A stretch of DNA of 64,000 nt. Origin: Todiramphus chloris collaris (lineage: Eukaryota > Chordata > Aves > Coraciiformes > Alcedinidae). The notes under the pieces are model-generated. The model saw only the letters and a list, made by a program, of their open reading frames with translations. It was not told the DNA's origin and ran no database searches. This document shows positions 49,760 to 60,600 of the stretch, in pieces. The position numbers and the translations under genes are program-made. The stretch is taken from positions 4,710,490 to 4,774,489 of the forward strand of contig JANVCC010000018.1 of the NCBI GenBank assembly GCA_025345505.1, in the 5' to 3' direction. Position 1 is the first letter of the stretch. Each line of letters starts with the position of its first letter.

Positions 49760-51247
49760 CCCTGGCAGCACAGAGAAGAGAGGCACAGTTATACTACACT
49801 TCAAAATATCACATACACAAAGAAATGCTTCGTTTGGGGTCTTAGTTTGCAGAAAGCTTATCTCACACTGTTTTAAGGCAAGAACTAACCTTTGAAACTA
49901 GTATTAGTGCTTGTTTCACCAAGGTTCAAACAGGGACTCCGCTTTAGTTCCATTTATTAGTAGAGAAGAGACCTGATCATCTCAGCACAAGCTGCTGAAC
50001 ATGAGAAGCAAGGGATTACCAAAGGGGTCCTTGCCCTAAAAGAAAATACTATGTTGTATCTGGGTTTAAAAGCGTCATATTTGTTACTGGGAAGGCAGGC
50101 TGGTGCTTCTGAGCTTGCAGTCAACTTAGAAAGAATGTGTAATGCAGTGGGTAAGAAGAGAAGGGAAAAAACTGAGCTGATGCCTGGTAGAGTTTTCAAA
50201 GGAAAAGGAACAAAACACAGGAAAAAAAAAAAGTAGCACGAGCATAGAATCACTGAAAACCAATACAACTGAGACATATCACTATTACAAAGGGTAAAGC
50301 CAATGTTTTCTACAGTTTAAGAACACAATGTACTCTGGTTTTCCATGCCCATTAGCAATTTCTTTGTTTGCACCTTAATCACATTAGGAAGCAAAGAAGA
50401 AAAGCTAAGGGAAGAGCGGATTCGAGATAATTCTCACCACCTTTTGGGAAAATCCTGGTGACTTTGGAGCCTTTACCCCAAATCCAGCAAAGATAATTTG
50501 AAGACACAGAAGTAACAAGCCCATTTAACAGTAACCCTACTGTTGCTACAAGGGTAAACTTTGTGCCAGCCAAGGGAAGTAAAGGTCCAATTAATTATCA
50601 GCGTGTTAATCAGTATAAATTCAGGTATTTATCAGTCCTTAGTACAGGTGTATTAGACATCAACCTATCATCTCTATAGAGCTCCTGTAAGCTGACTAGA
50701 AGGTATACAGCAAAATAATTATTTCCCTTATATTTTTCTTTCAATAACAATATGCAATCATTAGCTGGTTTTTTCCTCTCCTCATAACATAAGGAGTTAG
50801 AGAGTTATATAAACACAGTGTGCTCATCTGTTTCACATTTGCCCTTGCTTCATTGTGTACTTGCTATTCTCTATAAATAGTTGGAAATATTAGTTCAAAT
50901 ACACTATTTAGGACCAGCGTCCAAAATTAAACCCTATAGGCTTATTACACTTAATCTCAGTAAAGCAAAGCTGAATTATGGAGCTAATTTGCCTTGCCTG
51001 TGCCTTTCATATAACCTCAATCCTGCTGCTGCTCCAGAATGACATTTGGCTGATGACAGAGCACATCGTTCCATAACCTTATGTTACAGAAACGTCAGTA
51101 ATTGTTATTGCTGAAGTCTCAGGGCTCACAACAGAAGTCCTCAAGAAAACAAGCTAAAGTCATGCTCAAAAGTATCAGTCTGGCGTGCCCAGTCCACACT
51201 TGCCACACTCTCAAACCACAGGATAGCTGTAGATTTATTAGCCAGTA

Positions 51248-51325
51248 TCAGCCAGAATAACTAAGGTTGGAAGGGTCCTGCAGAGGTCATCTAGTCCAAA
51301 CCACAAGGCCAGACCAGGATAATTT
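51248..51325 (-). repeat. CR1 LINE 3'-end fragment
   Basis: A short reverse-complemented tail: CAGCCAGAATAACTAAGGTT, GGAAGGGTCCTGCAGAGGTC and ATCTAGTCCAAACCACAAGG. Confidence 0.65.
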
Positions 51326-53460
51326 GGGACCTTGCCCAGAGGTCAATCTTGTACAGCAATACCACTCATAGTGCATATAACAATCTGCAGAGGGCTGGTA
51401 CGTCACAGGATCTTAGCTGTCCTCCTCTTCCAGGTAATAAAATATGTTTGACAGCTAAAACCAGAACAGTTTCCTAGCCCTGTATTCTATGCATGTCAGT
51501 TATGAGGGAGAGGTTTCAAACAAAGAGGATACAGTGCTGTAAAGGAAGCAGGTGTAGTACCAAAGCCTTAGGCCAATTACCTCTTGTCACTCTGTCAGCC
51601 TAAGGACAGGTGTTTAGTCTATCAACTGCACACTGGTGCTTTTGCCAGCTCAGTCTGATATTAGCACAACTACCTCCAACTACTTGCAGTTTAGGAATTT
51701 CATTCTAACCGGAAAAAATAAAAGGGTGAACAAATGAGAGTCACTTAAGCCTCACGTTACCATACAGTTCAGTGTAAACACACCCAGGTAACTGCTACAA
51801 AGAAATCCTCACAGCAGCCACTGCTGGGGGAAGAAACAAATTCAGAAGGTATCACCACTCTGTCAGGAAATATTAATCATCTGCTCCAAATACAGTCATC
51901 TCTAGATGTGTTTGCCATCACGTCTCACCCATGTCAGGATGAGATTCACTGCTTTTACATTTATGAAAAGAAAAGGCAAGCCCGGTATGTTACAAAATAT
52001 AATTCACAGGGCAGAGCAGACTTTTGCCATCAAGTGTGAAGCATTTCATTCACAACAGGCAAACTACTCGCAGTCAGTGAAGATATTTTACAGTCACACT
52101 GGGTAAAATCCTTCTTCCCCCACAAGCATTAAGCTGTAAGAGTCCTCTCAGCAGAGAAGGACGATTCAAAGCCAACTTCACACAACAGACTCAAGAGGAT
52201 AAACAACACAAGCTAATACCCACAAGTTGTAGGAATTGAGATTATGAATTAACATTCAATAATCATTCCAGTGAGAAGAGAGGAGATTAAATGGAACTGG
52301 GGGTGCTGAAGTTTGACATCTGTAAGAATGTCCTAGGATGTAACCAAACAGGCATCTGCTGGCTAAACAGAATTTAGAAGCAATTCAGTGATTTGTTTTC
52401 CATACACATTTCTATTTATATTACGTGATTTCTTAAGCTGTACTTTTTAGTCTGATAAATAAGCTTCAGTCTCACCTTACAGGGTAACAGCAATGTTAAA
52501 GATAACTTCACAGTGGCTACAAATTTCACACATCCTGTTCCCCGATGCATAGGAAAGCTATTAGGGTGTGCAGAGAAGTGAGGAATTTCAATATATCTAC
52601 AGAAATCAGAAGAGTCTGCAAGTTTCTTTATTAAACTGTTGGGTTTTTCTTCTGGGAGAGGCATATTATAAGGAGATATATATATGGATATACATAGATA
52701 GGAAATAAAGCTTTTACATTAAGAATTAAGCAAGACCACTAAGACCAACAGCAAGTCAACGTACAACACCCCGGTTATTAAACCCTCTGCTCAAGTATAT
52801 ATGTTCTTAACCATGCAGTCCCATCATAAAGAATTAACTATCGTTTCACAAATTTTACTTTGCTAAACAAGGGTCATGTACTGCACAATATTAAGCACAG
52901 CACCACGATTAAAATAGAAATATCACTAATAAAAGAAATATATGTTCTCTAGGAGAACTAAATCCCTTCCTATTAGCCTGAACTCAGTGCTTATCACAGG
53001 GGACAAACATACTTGAATGAACAGCAATTTTTAGCACACCTCAGACCCTTGGGCTGTAAATTCAGACTAGCACTTCTGCCAAAAGGTGCAACATAATCTC
53101 TCCAACACCAGTCACTTCCCTACAGAGCCATGCCCCGTGCCACCTCTCGTAGCGGACAAAGCATCTCCTGCTCCAAACCACAGCACAAACTGATTCAGCT
53201 AAAAGATAAGGCCAGCCCCATGGAAAAAAGCTTGGGTTTAACTCCATTAGGTAGACAGATGACCTGATTCACTTCATGGGTGTGTAAATATTTGTAGCAA
53301 CCAGAAAAACTCATGAAGTTATAATCTGAGTTCTCACAGCTCAGCATGAACTTCACAAATCACCATACCAGGAGTTATCTTCAGCCAGTCACGAGCTGGT
53401 AATCTTTTCTGTATAGCAATGTTACACATATACATAAAACGAGTCCTAACTACATGACTG
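51326..53460. other. Unique intronic DNA
   Basis: AT-rich, with a GATATATATATGGATATAC patch near 52.68 kb. No gene signal. Confidence 0.5.
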
Positions 53461-54235
53461 CTATGAGGTTCAACAAGGCCAAGTGCTAGGTCCTGCACTT
53501 GGGTCATACCAACCCCAGGCAATGCTAGTAAGGCTTGGGGAAGAGTGGCTGGAAAGATGCCCAGTGGAAGAGGACATGGGGGTGCTGGTCAACAGCCAGC
53601 TGAACATAAGACAGCAGTGGGCCCAGGTGGCCAAGAAGGTCAACAGCATCCTGGCTTTTATCAGAACTAGTGTGGCCAGCAGGACTAGGGTAGGGATCAT
53701 TCCCCTGTACTGGTGAGGCCACACCTTGAATACTGGGTCAAGTTTTGGGCCCCCACACTGAAAGGACATTTGAGGTGCTGCAGTGTGTGTCCAAAGAAGG
53801 GTAATGAAGCTGGTGGAGAGTCCATAGAACAAGTCTTGTGAGGAGCGACTGAAGGAACCAGGGTTGTTCAGTCTGGAGAAACTGAGGCCAAGGGGAAACC
53901 TCATAATGCTCTACAGCTACCTGAAAGGAGGTTGGAGCCAGGTGAGGGTCAGTCTCTTCTCCCATCTAGCAAGCAGCACGACAAGAGTAAATAGCCTCAG
54001 GTTAGGGGAGGTTTAGATTGGACAGTAGGAAAAATTTCTTCACCAAAACAGTTGCCAAGCCCTGGAACAGGCTGCCCAGGGAAGCAGTTGGGCCACCATC
54101 CCTGAAGGTATTTAAAAGACATGTAAACGTGGTGCTGAGGGACATGGGTTAGTGGTGACCTGGCAGTGCTGGGTTAACAGCTGGATTTTATCATCTTAAA
54201 GGTCTCTTTCAACCAAAACAATTCTATGATTCTAC
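53461..54235 (+). repeat. Long CR1 LINE fragment with decayed reverse transcriptase end
   Basis: The sense CR1 of about 775 bp starts in the 3' part of the reverse transcriptase ORF. Translations such as [20 protein letters not shown] and [20 protein letters not shown] are visible at 53534-53675. A stop after LYW, plus later frameshifts, make it non-functional. The tail ends TCATCTTAAAGGTCTCTTTC and AACAATTCTATGATTCTAC. Confidence 0.92.
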
Positions 54236-55332
54236 ATATCCTTTATTATGTCTGTCAAACACCTTAAGGCTCAGGTGTTTCGTGGCTTCTCTAAATTTAA
54301 TGATTCTACAAATTTAGAACAAAATAATTTGCATTTAAAAACCCTTAAATGAATTAATTCTAAATCATGTATAATCCATGAACTGGACTGCCATATAAAA
54401 ACCAAACCCCCTTACAGGTCATCTTTTGTGTACCTATAATACAATCACTAGATCACAATCCTGTTTATATTTAAGCTTCTTTTCACAACTTCTGACAAAA
54501 TCAGTTACCTTCCTCTCTCTTACGGTCCCTTTTATACTATCGAAAACCAGAAAGACATCCACATAAAAGTAACCCAAGCTTATCTTTACATTTTAAAATG
54601 TATTTGGTTCAAGCTGAGTTGTAGGTTTGCTTCTCACTTCCCAAATGAGGAAATTTTTCAAGAACTTCAGTTGTCACACAGAATTTTAAAGTAGAAAATA
54701 ATAAAAAATAATACAGTAACACTAAGGCACCATCCAGCACCAATATCGATACCGAAGTCATTCACCAAGATCTTAACTGGGACCACACTAGTAAGTTCCA
54801 TAGGAAGATTGTTCCCCGAGATACCAAGACAAAGAAACCTGAGCCCAAGTTCCCATAACTTCCAGCTAATGCCAGTTGCTTACCACGTCCATTTATCTCC
54901 TTCAAATGAAGCTGACCCCTATGTAATCCATGTTACCTCTGAATATTGTGTAGGGTTTTTGACCCTAAACTTTAAAGTTGGAAAATACATTACACAGAGT
55001 GCACCAAGAGTGCAGTGCCATTAACCTTTGGAAAAACAGAGTGGCCACTACCCCTCCAGACCCTATGCGGAACCTCCTCGCCGTTTCTTTTGTGCAATTC
55101 ACATACACAATTTGCATCACTCTACATTGACTTTTCAAATTTCTCTTCCTGTGGTCAAGTGGTGCAACAATCTGCAGTTTGGGATAGTTCAAACCATGAA
55201 GCAAACGCCCTTCCCACTGGTGGAACAGGCTCAGTTGTGTCCGTGTTCAACCCTGTAGAAACTGCAGCCAACAGCCCCGTAGAGAATCCAGGTGGAAGCT
55301 CAGTATTCATGCTGTTACCTCGCTATTTTTAG
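54236..55332. other. Unique DNA between two facing CR1 copies
   Basis: About 1.1 kb separates the 3' ends of the two long CR1 fragments. No exon or repeat recognised. Confidence 0.5.
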
Positions 55333-56045
55333 ACATAGAATTGTCAGGGTTGGAAGGAACCTTAAAGATCATCCAGTTCCAAGCCCCCTGCCATGGGCAG
55401 GGACACCTCCCACTAGAGCAGGTTGCTCAGAGCCCCATCCAGCCTGCTCTTAAAAACTTTCAAGGATGGGGCTTCCGCCACCTCTCTGGGCAATCTGTTC
55501 CAGTGTCTCACCACCCTGTTCCAGTGTCTCACCACCCTCATGATGAAGAAATTCTTCATAATGTCCAACCTGAATTGACCTATCTCTAGCTTTAATCCAT
55601 TCCCCCTGGTTCTATCACTGCCCAACAGCCTAAAAAGCCAGCTTTCTTGTAGCCCCCTTCAGATACTGGAAGGCCACAATAAGGTCTCCCCAGAGCTGCC
55701 TTTTTTCCAGGCTGAACAACCCCAACTCTCTCAGTCTGTCCCCATAGGAGAGGTGCTCCAGCCCTCTGATCATCCTCGTGGCCCTTCTCTGGACACATTC
55801 CAGCACATCCATATCCTTCCTGTAACAGGGGCTCCAGAACTGGACGCAGTACTCCAGGTGAGGTCTCACGAGAGCAGAGTAGAGGGGGAGAATCACTTCC
55901 CTCGACCTGCTGGCCACGCTTCTCTTGATACAGCCCAGGATACAATTGGCCCTCTGGGCTGCAAGAGCAACTGATGGCTCATGGTGAGCTTCTCACCCAC
56001 CAGCACTCCCAGGACCTTTTCTTCATGGCTGCTCTCAAGCCAGTA
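55333..56045 (-). repeat. Long CR1 LINE fragment with an open reverse transcriptase C terminus
   Basis: The minus strand carries about 710 bp of CR1. Translations such as [20 protein letters not shown] and [20 protein letters not shown] mark the reverse transcriptase C-terminal region at 55630-55917. The remainder to the 3' end (55333) includes a duplicated RVVRHWN block caused by a 21-bp tandem repeat. It is 5' truncated, so it cannot encode an active enzyme. Confidence 0.92.
55495..55536 (+). repeat. 21-bp perfect tandem duplication inside CR1
   Basis: CTGTTCCAGTGTCTCACCAC plus C occurs twice in a row (55495-55515, 55516-55536). The length is a multiple of three, so the CR1 reading frame continues. 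Confidence 0.9.
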
Positions 56046-59000
56046 GTACATGGTACACCTCTAATTAAAATTAAGAGACCAGCAGAAAATTATAAGCGTT
56101 GGCAAACAGCAATAGCTTACTGAAGTTTCTATTTGAAGAATCATTATCAAAGAGTAGTGGGTTTTTAGCGTAAAACTGAAAGGGCAAAGATGTACATCTT
56201 TTTATGAAGTCAAACCCCTACAGAGCGAAGAGCTTCAGCTGAAATTTTGCTGAGCACATGGAGCATCCAAATGGACCATTGCCTTATACATCACCAAGCA
56301 CATATAGATTCAGCCACTGTTTTTATGGAAACTAAGAAGGCATTTCCTTGGTGATCACTTTCCTTTCTTAGAGTTTTTAGAAAGGTTCCCTAGGGGACAT
56401 CAAGAAATAGGCATGTATCTCTCAAAATCGTTAGGAAACTTTACTTATTTTTTTTATTAAACAGTGCTTGCCATGACAAACAACATGACTAAAAATAGAA
56501 TAAAGCAAACAAAAATGTTACAAATAGAAGCTTTAAATATAATCACTATCAAGTAGAAGGATTATTGAGTCCCAAGTGCAAACCTGGAAAACAGAATTTG
56601 TAAGAATTAAGAGAACTGAGGGGGAAAAAAAAAAAACCATAAAAACAGCAAAGCAAAAGTTGCAGCTGTTTTTCTAGTAGGACCCAAAAAAGCGTTGGGA
56701 TTTCACCTCTGCTTCTACTAAAACAAAAAATCAACAGGAAAACCAAAGAGCAAGCTTTACTACAATTCAAAGGGGAGGAATCAAAAACACCGAGTAAGAT
56801 TTTACTGAAACAATCTGGTTTTACTTAAAATATTCACAAGCAGAGTCACTCACTCCTGTAGCGTTAACTTAAGGATGCAATTCCTGCTGAAGTCAACCAC
56901 ACCCACACTGAAGACTTTGGCAGAAGGCACAAGCCCAACGGACAGAAGTAACCCACTGAAATCTCAGTCCATTCTGCAAAATGAGCACTGGGGATTAGTA
57001 CTGGGTTTATATGGTGCTAATTCTTCACTCCCCCCCGGATTGAAATGGAGACATTTTGTTTAATTGGAGGAGAAAGGGACCTCACGTGACAGGATTAATG
57101 AACTGTTGCAGTCTCAAACCCAGCACGGACTACAGTCACTCCTTCCCTCAACCTTCACCTCTGCATCTTCCCGCTGAGCAATGCCTATTCCCTTTGCAGT
57201 GATAGAAGCTACTGGCACAGTGAAGTCCACTCACATCCCAACTCCAGCTTGGTGAGCACCACACAGAAACAGCATAAATCTCCATTATTCCTCTTACAAC
57301 AGCAGCAGATACGAGGAAGAGGATTTTTATTTTATTTTAATGCTTACTGGTGCAAATTCCAAATGTTCTAATCCTTCCCATTGCCATTCTAGACATATTA
57401 AATTCAGCAGAGACTTTGTAACTATTTTTGGAAGCTTTTAACATCCAGAGGGACTATTCACTTTTATTCATCTAAAGCAGGGCTGGCCAGCTCAAGCCAT
57501 TTCAAGACCTGCCTAGTGCTCAGAAGGCCCAGCTGTGCCTCCCATGTATCCTATAACCAGTAAAGGAAATCAGCTGGCAATGGCTTGCTAAGCAATTTGT
57601 ACCTCCAGCCCTGGAAAAACACAAGCCAGCAGACACTGGTTCTCCACCCTACTAAGCCCAAGACTCCAGCCCCGTTTCACAATAGGAAGATGATACTTTG
57701 AGCAACCAACGCCAGGCGTGAGGATTTTATGTGCTATTCTTAAGGTCAAGAAGCTAAGCTCTCATTAATCAACCACTACAGTTACCACGGTAACAGGAAG
57801 GTACTCAAAGAACAAAAAACACCTCCCCAAACCCAAAGAAACCAGAGCAAGCTTTCCGATTACCTTCACTTGGCCTCTATGCTACTCTATTTAAAGTGAG
57901 CCAGTTTTATAAGGGGCACACAGTATTACCACGCTGCTGGCCTTCAGCCAGGCCTGTCACCTCACGCAGGGGTCAGTGGAACACTCAGTTAATAGCCCGC
58001 TAGCTTGTAACATAGAATTCAGAACTGTACCAAGAGCAGTTCTTACCAAGACCTATTTTCCCTTTCCCTGCTAGGAGGGTAAAAGGGAAGAAATCGCGTG
58101 TCTCAGAACTATGGGCAACAGGAGCTGTTCGCAAGGTTTTAACTCCTAGAAGATACTCAAGACACGACGACTTGGAATAAGATTTCAACATGTCTTGGAA
58201 AAGATTTTCTGCTGGTACACACAACTCATCTGTGACTTGAAAAACATTAAGGACACCAAGGCCATGACAACATTCTCAGTAGAATGACAAACCAAGCCAC
58301 CGAATCTGAATCCACACTAAAATATTCAGAAGAGGATGGACAGAAGAGATGGGATACACCCCATCGCCGACAGCTAAGGAGCTGAGAGTCTGAGAAGGCT
58401 CAGAAGTGTAAGGAGAATGGGACAGTTTCTGCTGTGAAAAAAAAAGGAAGGTGCCAGTTATTAGTTAATAAAGTTGATACTCTACAGAAAATCATCTTCT
58501 GTCCTCGTTTACTGTGATGCATTTGTATTTTTTCCAATTGCTTTCCATTTTCACAGTATTCAGACTTCCATCTGCTCAGGGATGATACATAACCATACAC
58601 TTGAGTTTCACTGCAAGAATAAATGCAGTAGAGCTTCTTTACAGTAATTATGTGTTTTCATAGAAAAAAAAGAGTTTTCCTTTTCTACAGGGGAACCATC
58701 CTAACTAGTTAAACACCAAAAGAGCACACGAGTTTCTACGTGCAGAACCTGAAAGCCTAACACAGAAGCTCTTGTAAAGCATAATCCCCGACTCAACTAC
58801 AACTCTCCTGTGGAGGATTTCTTTCAGCTGTATAAACCTATCACGCAGTTTCCTTTCAGGAAACCAGATTAAACTCCAAACTCCAGCACTAAAGGGACCA
58901 AAATCTTTTAAAAGAGATATAAAAGAATATAGGAAAGGTGAGGGGAAGAAACCAAACAGCTTTAGAGAACTACCTGCTATGTAAGCATCGACCACCATCG

Positions 59001-59069
59001 CTGTGGGATGCTGCAGCTAACTTTAAAGCAGTCCAAGAAGAGTCTCACTCAGGGACACGGGCTTCACCG
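56046..59069. other. Unique intronic DNA next to the CpG island
   Basis: Nothing recognised beyond A runs (for example 56625-56636) and a C run near 57032. Confidence 0.5.
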
Positions 59070-59215
59070 CCTTCCTGCGCGCCAGCCTCAAGTGGTACCA
59101 GCAGCTGGGACAGGTCTGCATCGCTGCCCAGTCCCCTGCTCCGAGCCGACACCCAGCGCTTCCCGCCCGGCTGCGAATCCCCACCCTTCCCTCCGCCTGC
59201 CCCACACGCAGGGAC

Positions 59216-59289
59216 GGACCTGGCAGTGCTGGGTTAACGCCTGGACTCGATGACCTGAAAGGGGTTTTTCCCCCAACCTAAACGATTCT
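59216..59289 (+). repeat. CR1 3'-end fragment inside the CpG island
   Basis: GACCTGGCAGTGCTGGGTTA, ACGCCTGGACTCGATGACCT and CCCAACCTAAACGATTCTCG match the last 70-odd bases of the CR1 subfamily found at 49.0 and 54.2 kb. CpGs are kept (GACTCGATGACC, AACGATTC), unlike the deaminated copies elsewhere. Confidence 0.8.
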
Positions 59290-59700
59290 CGCCCAGCTCT
59301 TCTCCAGCCCCGGCGGGCGCAGCACCTGCCCCGCGGGACGAACCGCCACCGCGACGCTCCCTCACCGCACACCTCCACCTCCGGCCCCCGGCCGTTTCCA
59401 GCCCCCCTCACCGACTCCCGCCGGAAAGAGGGCGGGCGGGCGGGGAAGCCCCGAGCTCGCCCCGCAGCCCGCCCCCGCAGCCCCCCCCCCCGCGCCCGAA
59501 GAGCCACCGGTGAAAGGAGCCCCGAGGTAAGAGCGGGGCGCCGGGAGGAGGCAGGACCGCGAACGCCGGAGGGAGAACCGGCGGGGCGGTTACATAACCC
59601 CGGCCACGGCGAACGCACGGCGCCAGGTCGGCGGGGCAGGGCTGCGACCGGGCGGCTCCACTGGGGAAGGAGCCCCTCGCGGCGGCGGCCCTGCCCTTAC

Positions 59701-59830
59701 CTGCTGCGGCTCGTTCGTCCTTCACCTCCCCCGCTCGCCTGCCCTGTCGTCGATCGTCGTCGCCGCCGCCGAGCCCCGAGGACCGCGCCGCCGACTCCTC
59801 AGCGAGCGCCCCGCACCTCTCGCCTGCTTG
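59701..59830 (-). other. RCAN2: Non-coding first exon (5' UTR) of the RCAN2-like gene
   Basis: On the minus strand the sequence CCGCAGCAG|GTAAGGGC places a strong splice donor with the exon ending at 59701. Joined to the acceptor at 49761 it gives CAG|GGATGAGG, which puts G at -3 of the ATG. There is no ATG on the minus strand from 59701 to about 59890, so the leader has no upstream AUG in that span. The frame that runs into the coding exon is open through exon 1 but has no Met, so the downstream ATG is the first usable start. The leader contains short CGG and CGA/GAC triplet runs (59746-59772). The 5' edge is a guess: a start 60-100 nt downstream of the CCAAT box at 59887-59891 would be near 59790-59830. 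Confidence 0.6.
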
Positions 59831-59834
59831 CGCG

Positions 59835-60060
59835 GCTGAGGCGAAGGTGGAGGACGAGGCGGGAGGGGTGAGGGGGGCGCCGCAACCCAATCAGCAAACC
59901 CCTCCACCCAAACGAGCACCCCGGAGCCGCCAATAAGAATGCGAGGACCCGAGTAGCCCCGCCCCCTCCGTCCCCTGGCCACGCCCCTCAGCTCCCACCG
60001 CTGCGCCCGGGCTCGGTTACCGGCGGGGGCGGGGGGGCAGCGGGGTCCCCCGCCCCGTGA
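59835..60060 (-). promoter_or_regulatory. TATA-less CpG-island promoter of the RCAN2-like gene
   Basis: Just upstream of the inferred first exon are two CCAAT boxes (59887-59891 and 59930-59934, written CCAAT on the plus strand), a GC box CCCCGCCCC near 59957-59966 and a KLF/Sp-like CCACGCCCC near 59979-59987. A G-rich stretch follows at 60019-60045. I see no TATA box. Closely spaced CCAAT and GC boxes inside a CpG island are typical of a broad housekeeping-type promoter. CCAAT works in either orientation, so the sites do not themselves set the direction; the donor at 59701 does. Confidence 0.65.
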
Positions 60061-60164
60061 GGAGACAGGTGAGGCGGGAGAGGAGCGGCCGAAATCAGCA
60101 GAGATTTGTGTCTCACTCACTAGTAAAGCTTCCCTCCCTCGGGGTGTCGGTCCCGTGCCCTGAG

Positions 60165-60600
60165 GTGAGGAGGGATGGGATGGGATGGGATGGGATGGGA
60201 TGGGGAGAGCAGAGGTTGAGAGAAGAGCGGTGAAGTGGGATGGGGTAGGCAGATGTGGGGTGGGATGGGGGTGAGAAGGGGTGGGATGGGGTGGGGAGAT
60301 GAATAGAATAGAAAATAGTAAGATAGAAGAAAATCATAGAATCTTTTTGGTTGGAAGAGACCTTTAAGATCATCAACCATTAACCCAGCACTGCCAAGTC
60401 CACTACTAAACCCTGTCTCTCAGCACCACATCTACACATCTCTTAAATACCTTCAGAGATGGGGACTTCACAACTTCCCTGGGTGGGAAGGTGGGTGGGA
60501 TGGGATGAGGTGGGATGGAGCAGGGAGATGTGGATTGGGATGACAGTGAGGAGTGGGATGGGGTAGAGGAGAGGTCAGGTGGGATGCAGAGAGAAAGGGC
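60165..60600 (+). repeat. Degenerate GGGAT (TGGGA) minisatellite, interrupted by CR1
   Basis: Five to six perfect GGGAT units lie at about 60175-60204, followed by decayed GGGGTG/GGGATG units to about 60300. Similar units (GGTGGGATGGGATGAGGTGG) resume at about 60484 after the CR1 piece and continue to about 60590. The strand is strongly G over C biased. It lies immediately upstream of the promoter. Confidence 0.85.
60334..60483 (-). repeat. CR1 LINE 3'-end fragment within a minisatellite
   Basis: The reverse-complemented tail reads AATCATAGAATCTTTTTGGT, TGGAAGAGACCTTTAAGATC, CATTAACCCAGCACTGCCAA and CTTAAATACCTTCAGAGATG. It is flanked on both sides by GGGATGGGAT-type repeats. Confidence 0.88.

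Larger units (their letters stand above)
49762..59700 (-). other. Intron 1 of the RCAN2-like gene
   Basis: This interval is bounded by the donor GTAAGG (reading down from 59700) and the acceptor CAG ending at 49762. It holds a short CR1 end at 51.25 kb, two long CR1 copies at 53.46-54.24 and 55.33-56.05 kb, and a CR1 end inside the CpG island. No additional coding exon was recognised. The intron is inferred from the splice signals; no transcript data were available. Confidence 0.6.
59070..60160. promoter_or_regulatory. CpG island
   Basis: GC content and CpG density rise abruptly from about 59070 and fall back after about 60160, against AT-rich, CpG-poor surroundings. The island covers the promoter, exon 1 and the start of intron 1. 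It includes an 11-base C run at 59481-59491, many GCGG/CCGC words and a small CR1 3'-end fragment near its left side. Edges were judged by eye. Confidence 0.9.

Noticed and set aside
55630..55917. Minus-strand ORF resembling a reverse transcriptase C terminus
   Set aside because: It is the decayed end of a CR1 LINE, not a host gene.
59408..60120. Long minus-strand ORFs (160 and 132 codons) in the CpG island
   Set aside because: GC-rich sequence lacks stop codons by composition. The longest frame begins with TTG, not ATG, and the products are Arg/Gly/Ala/Pro-rich with no domain. The region is better explained as promoter and 5' UTR.
60113..60380. Minus-strand ORFs with SHPIPSHPIP-type repeats
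   Set aside because: These are translations of the GGGAT minisatellite.
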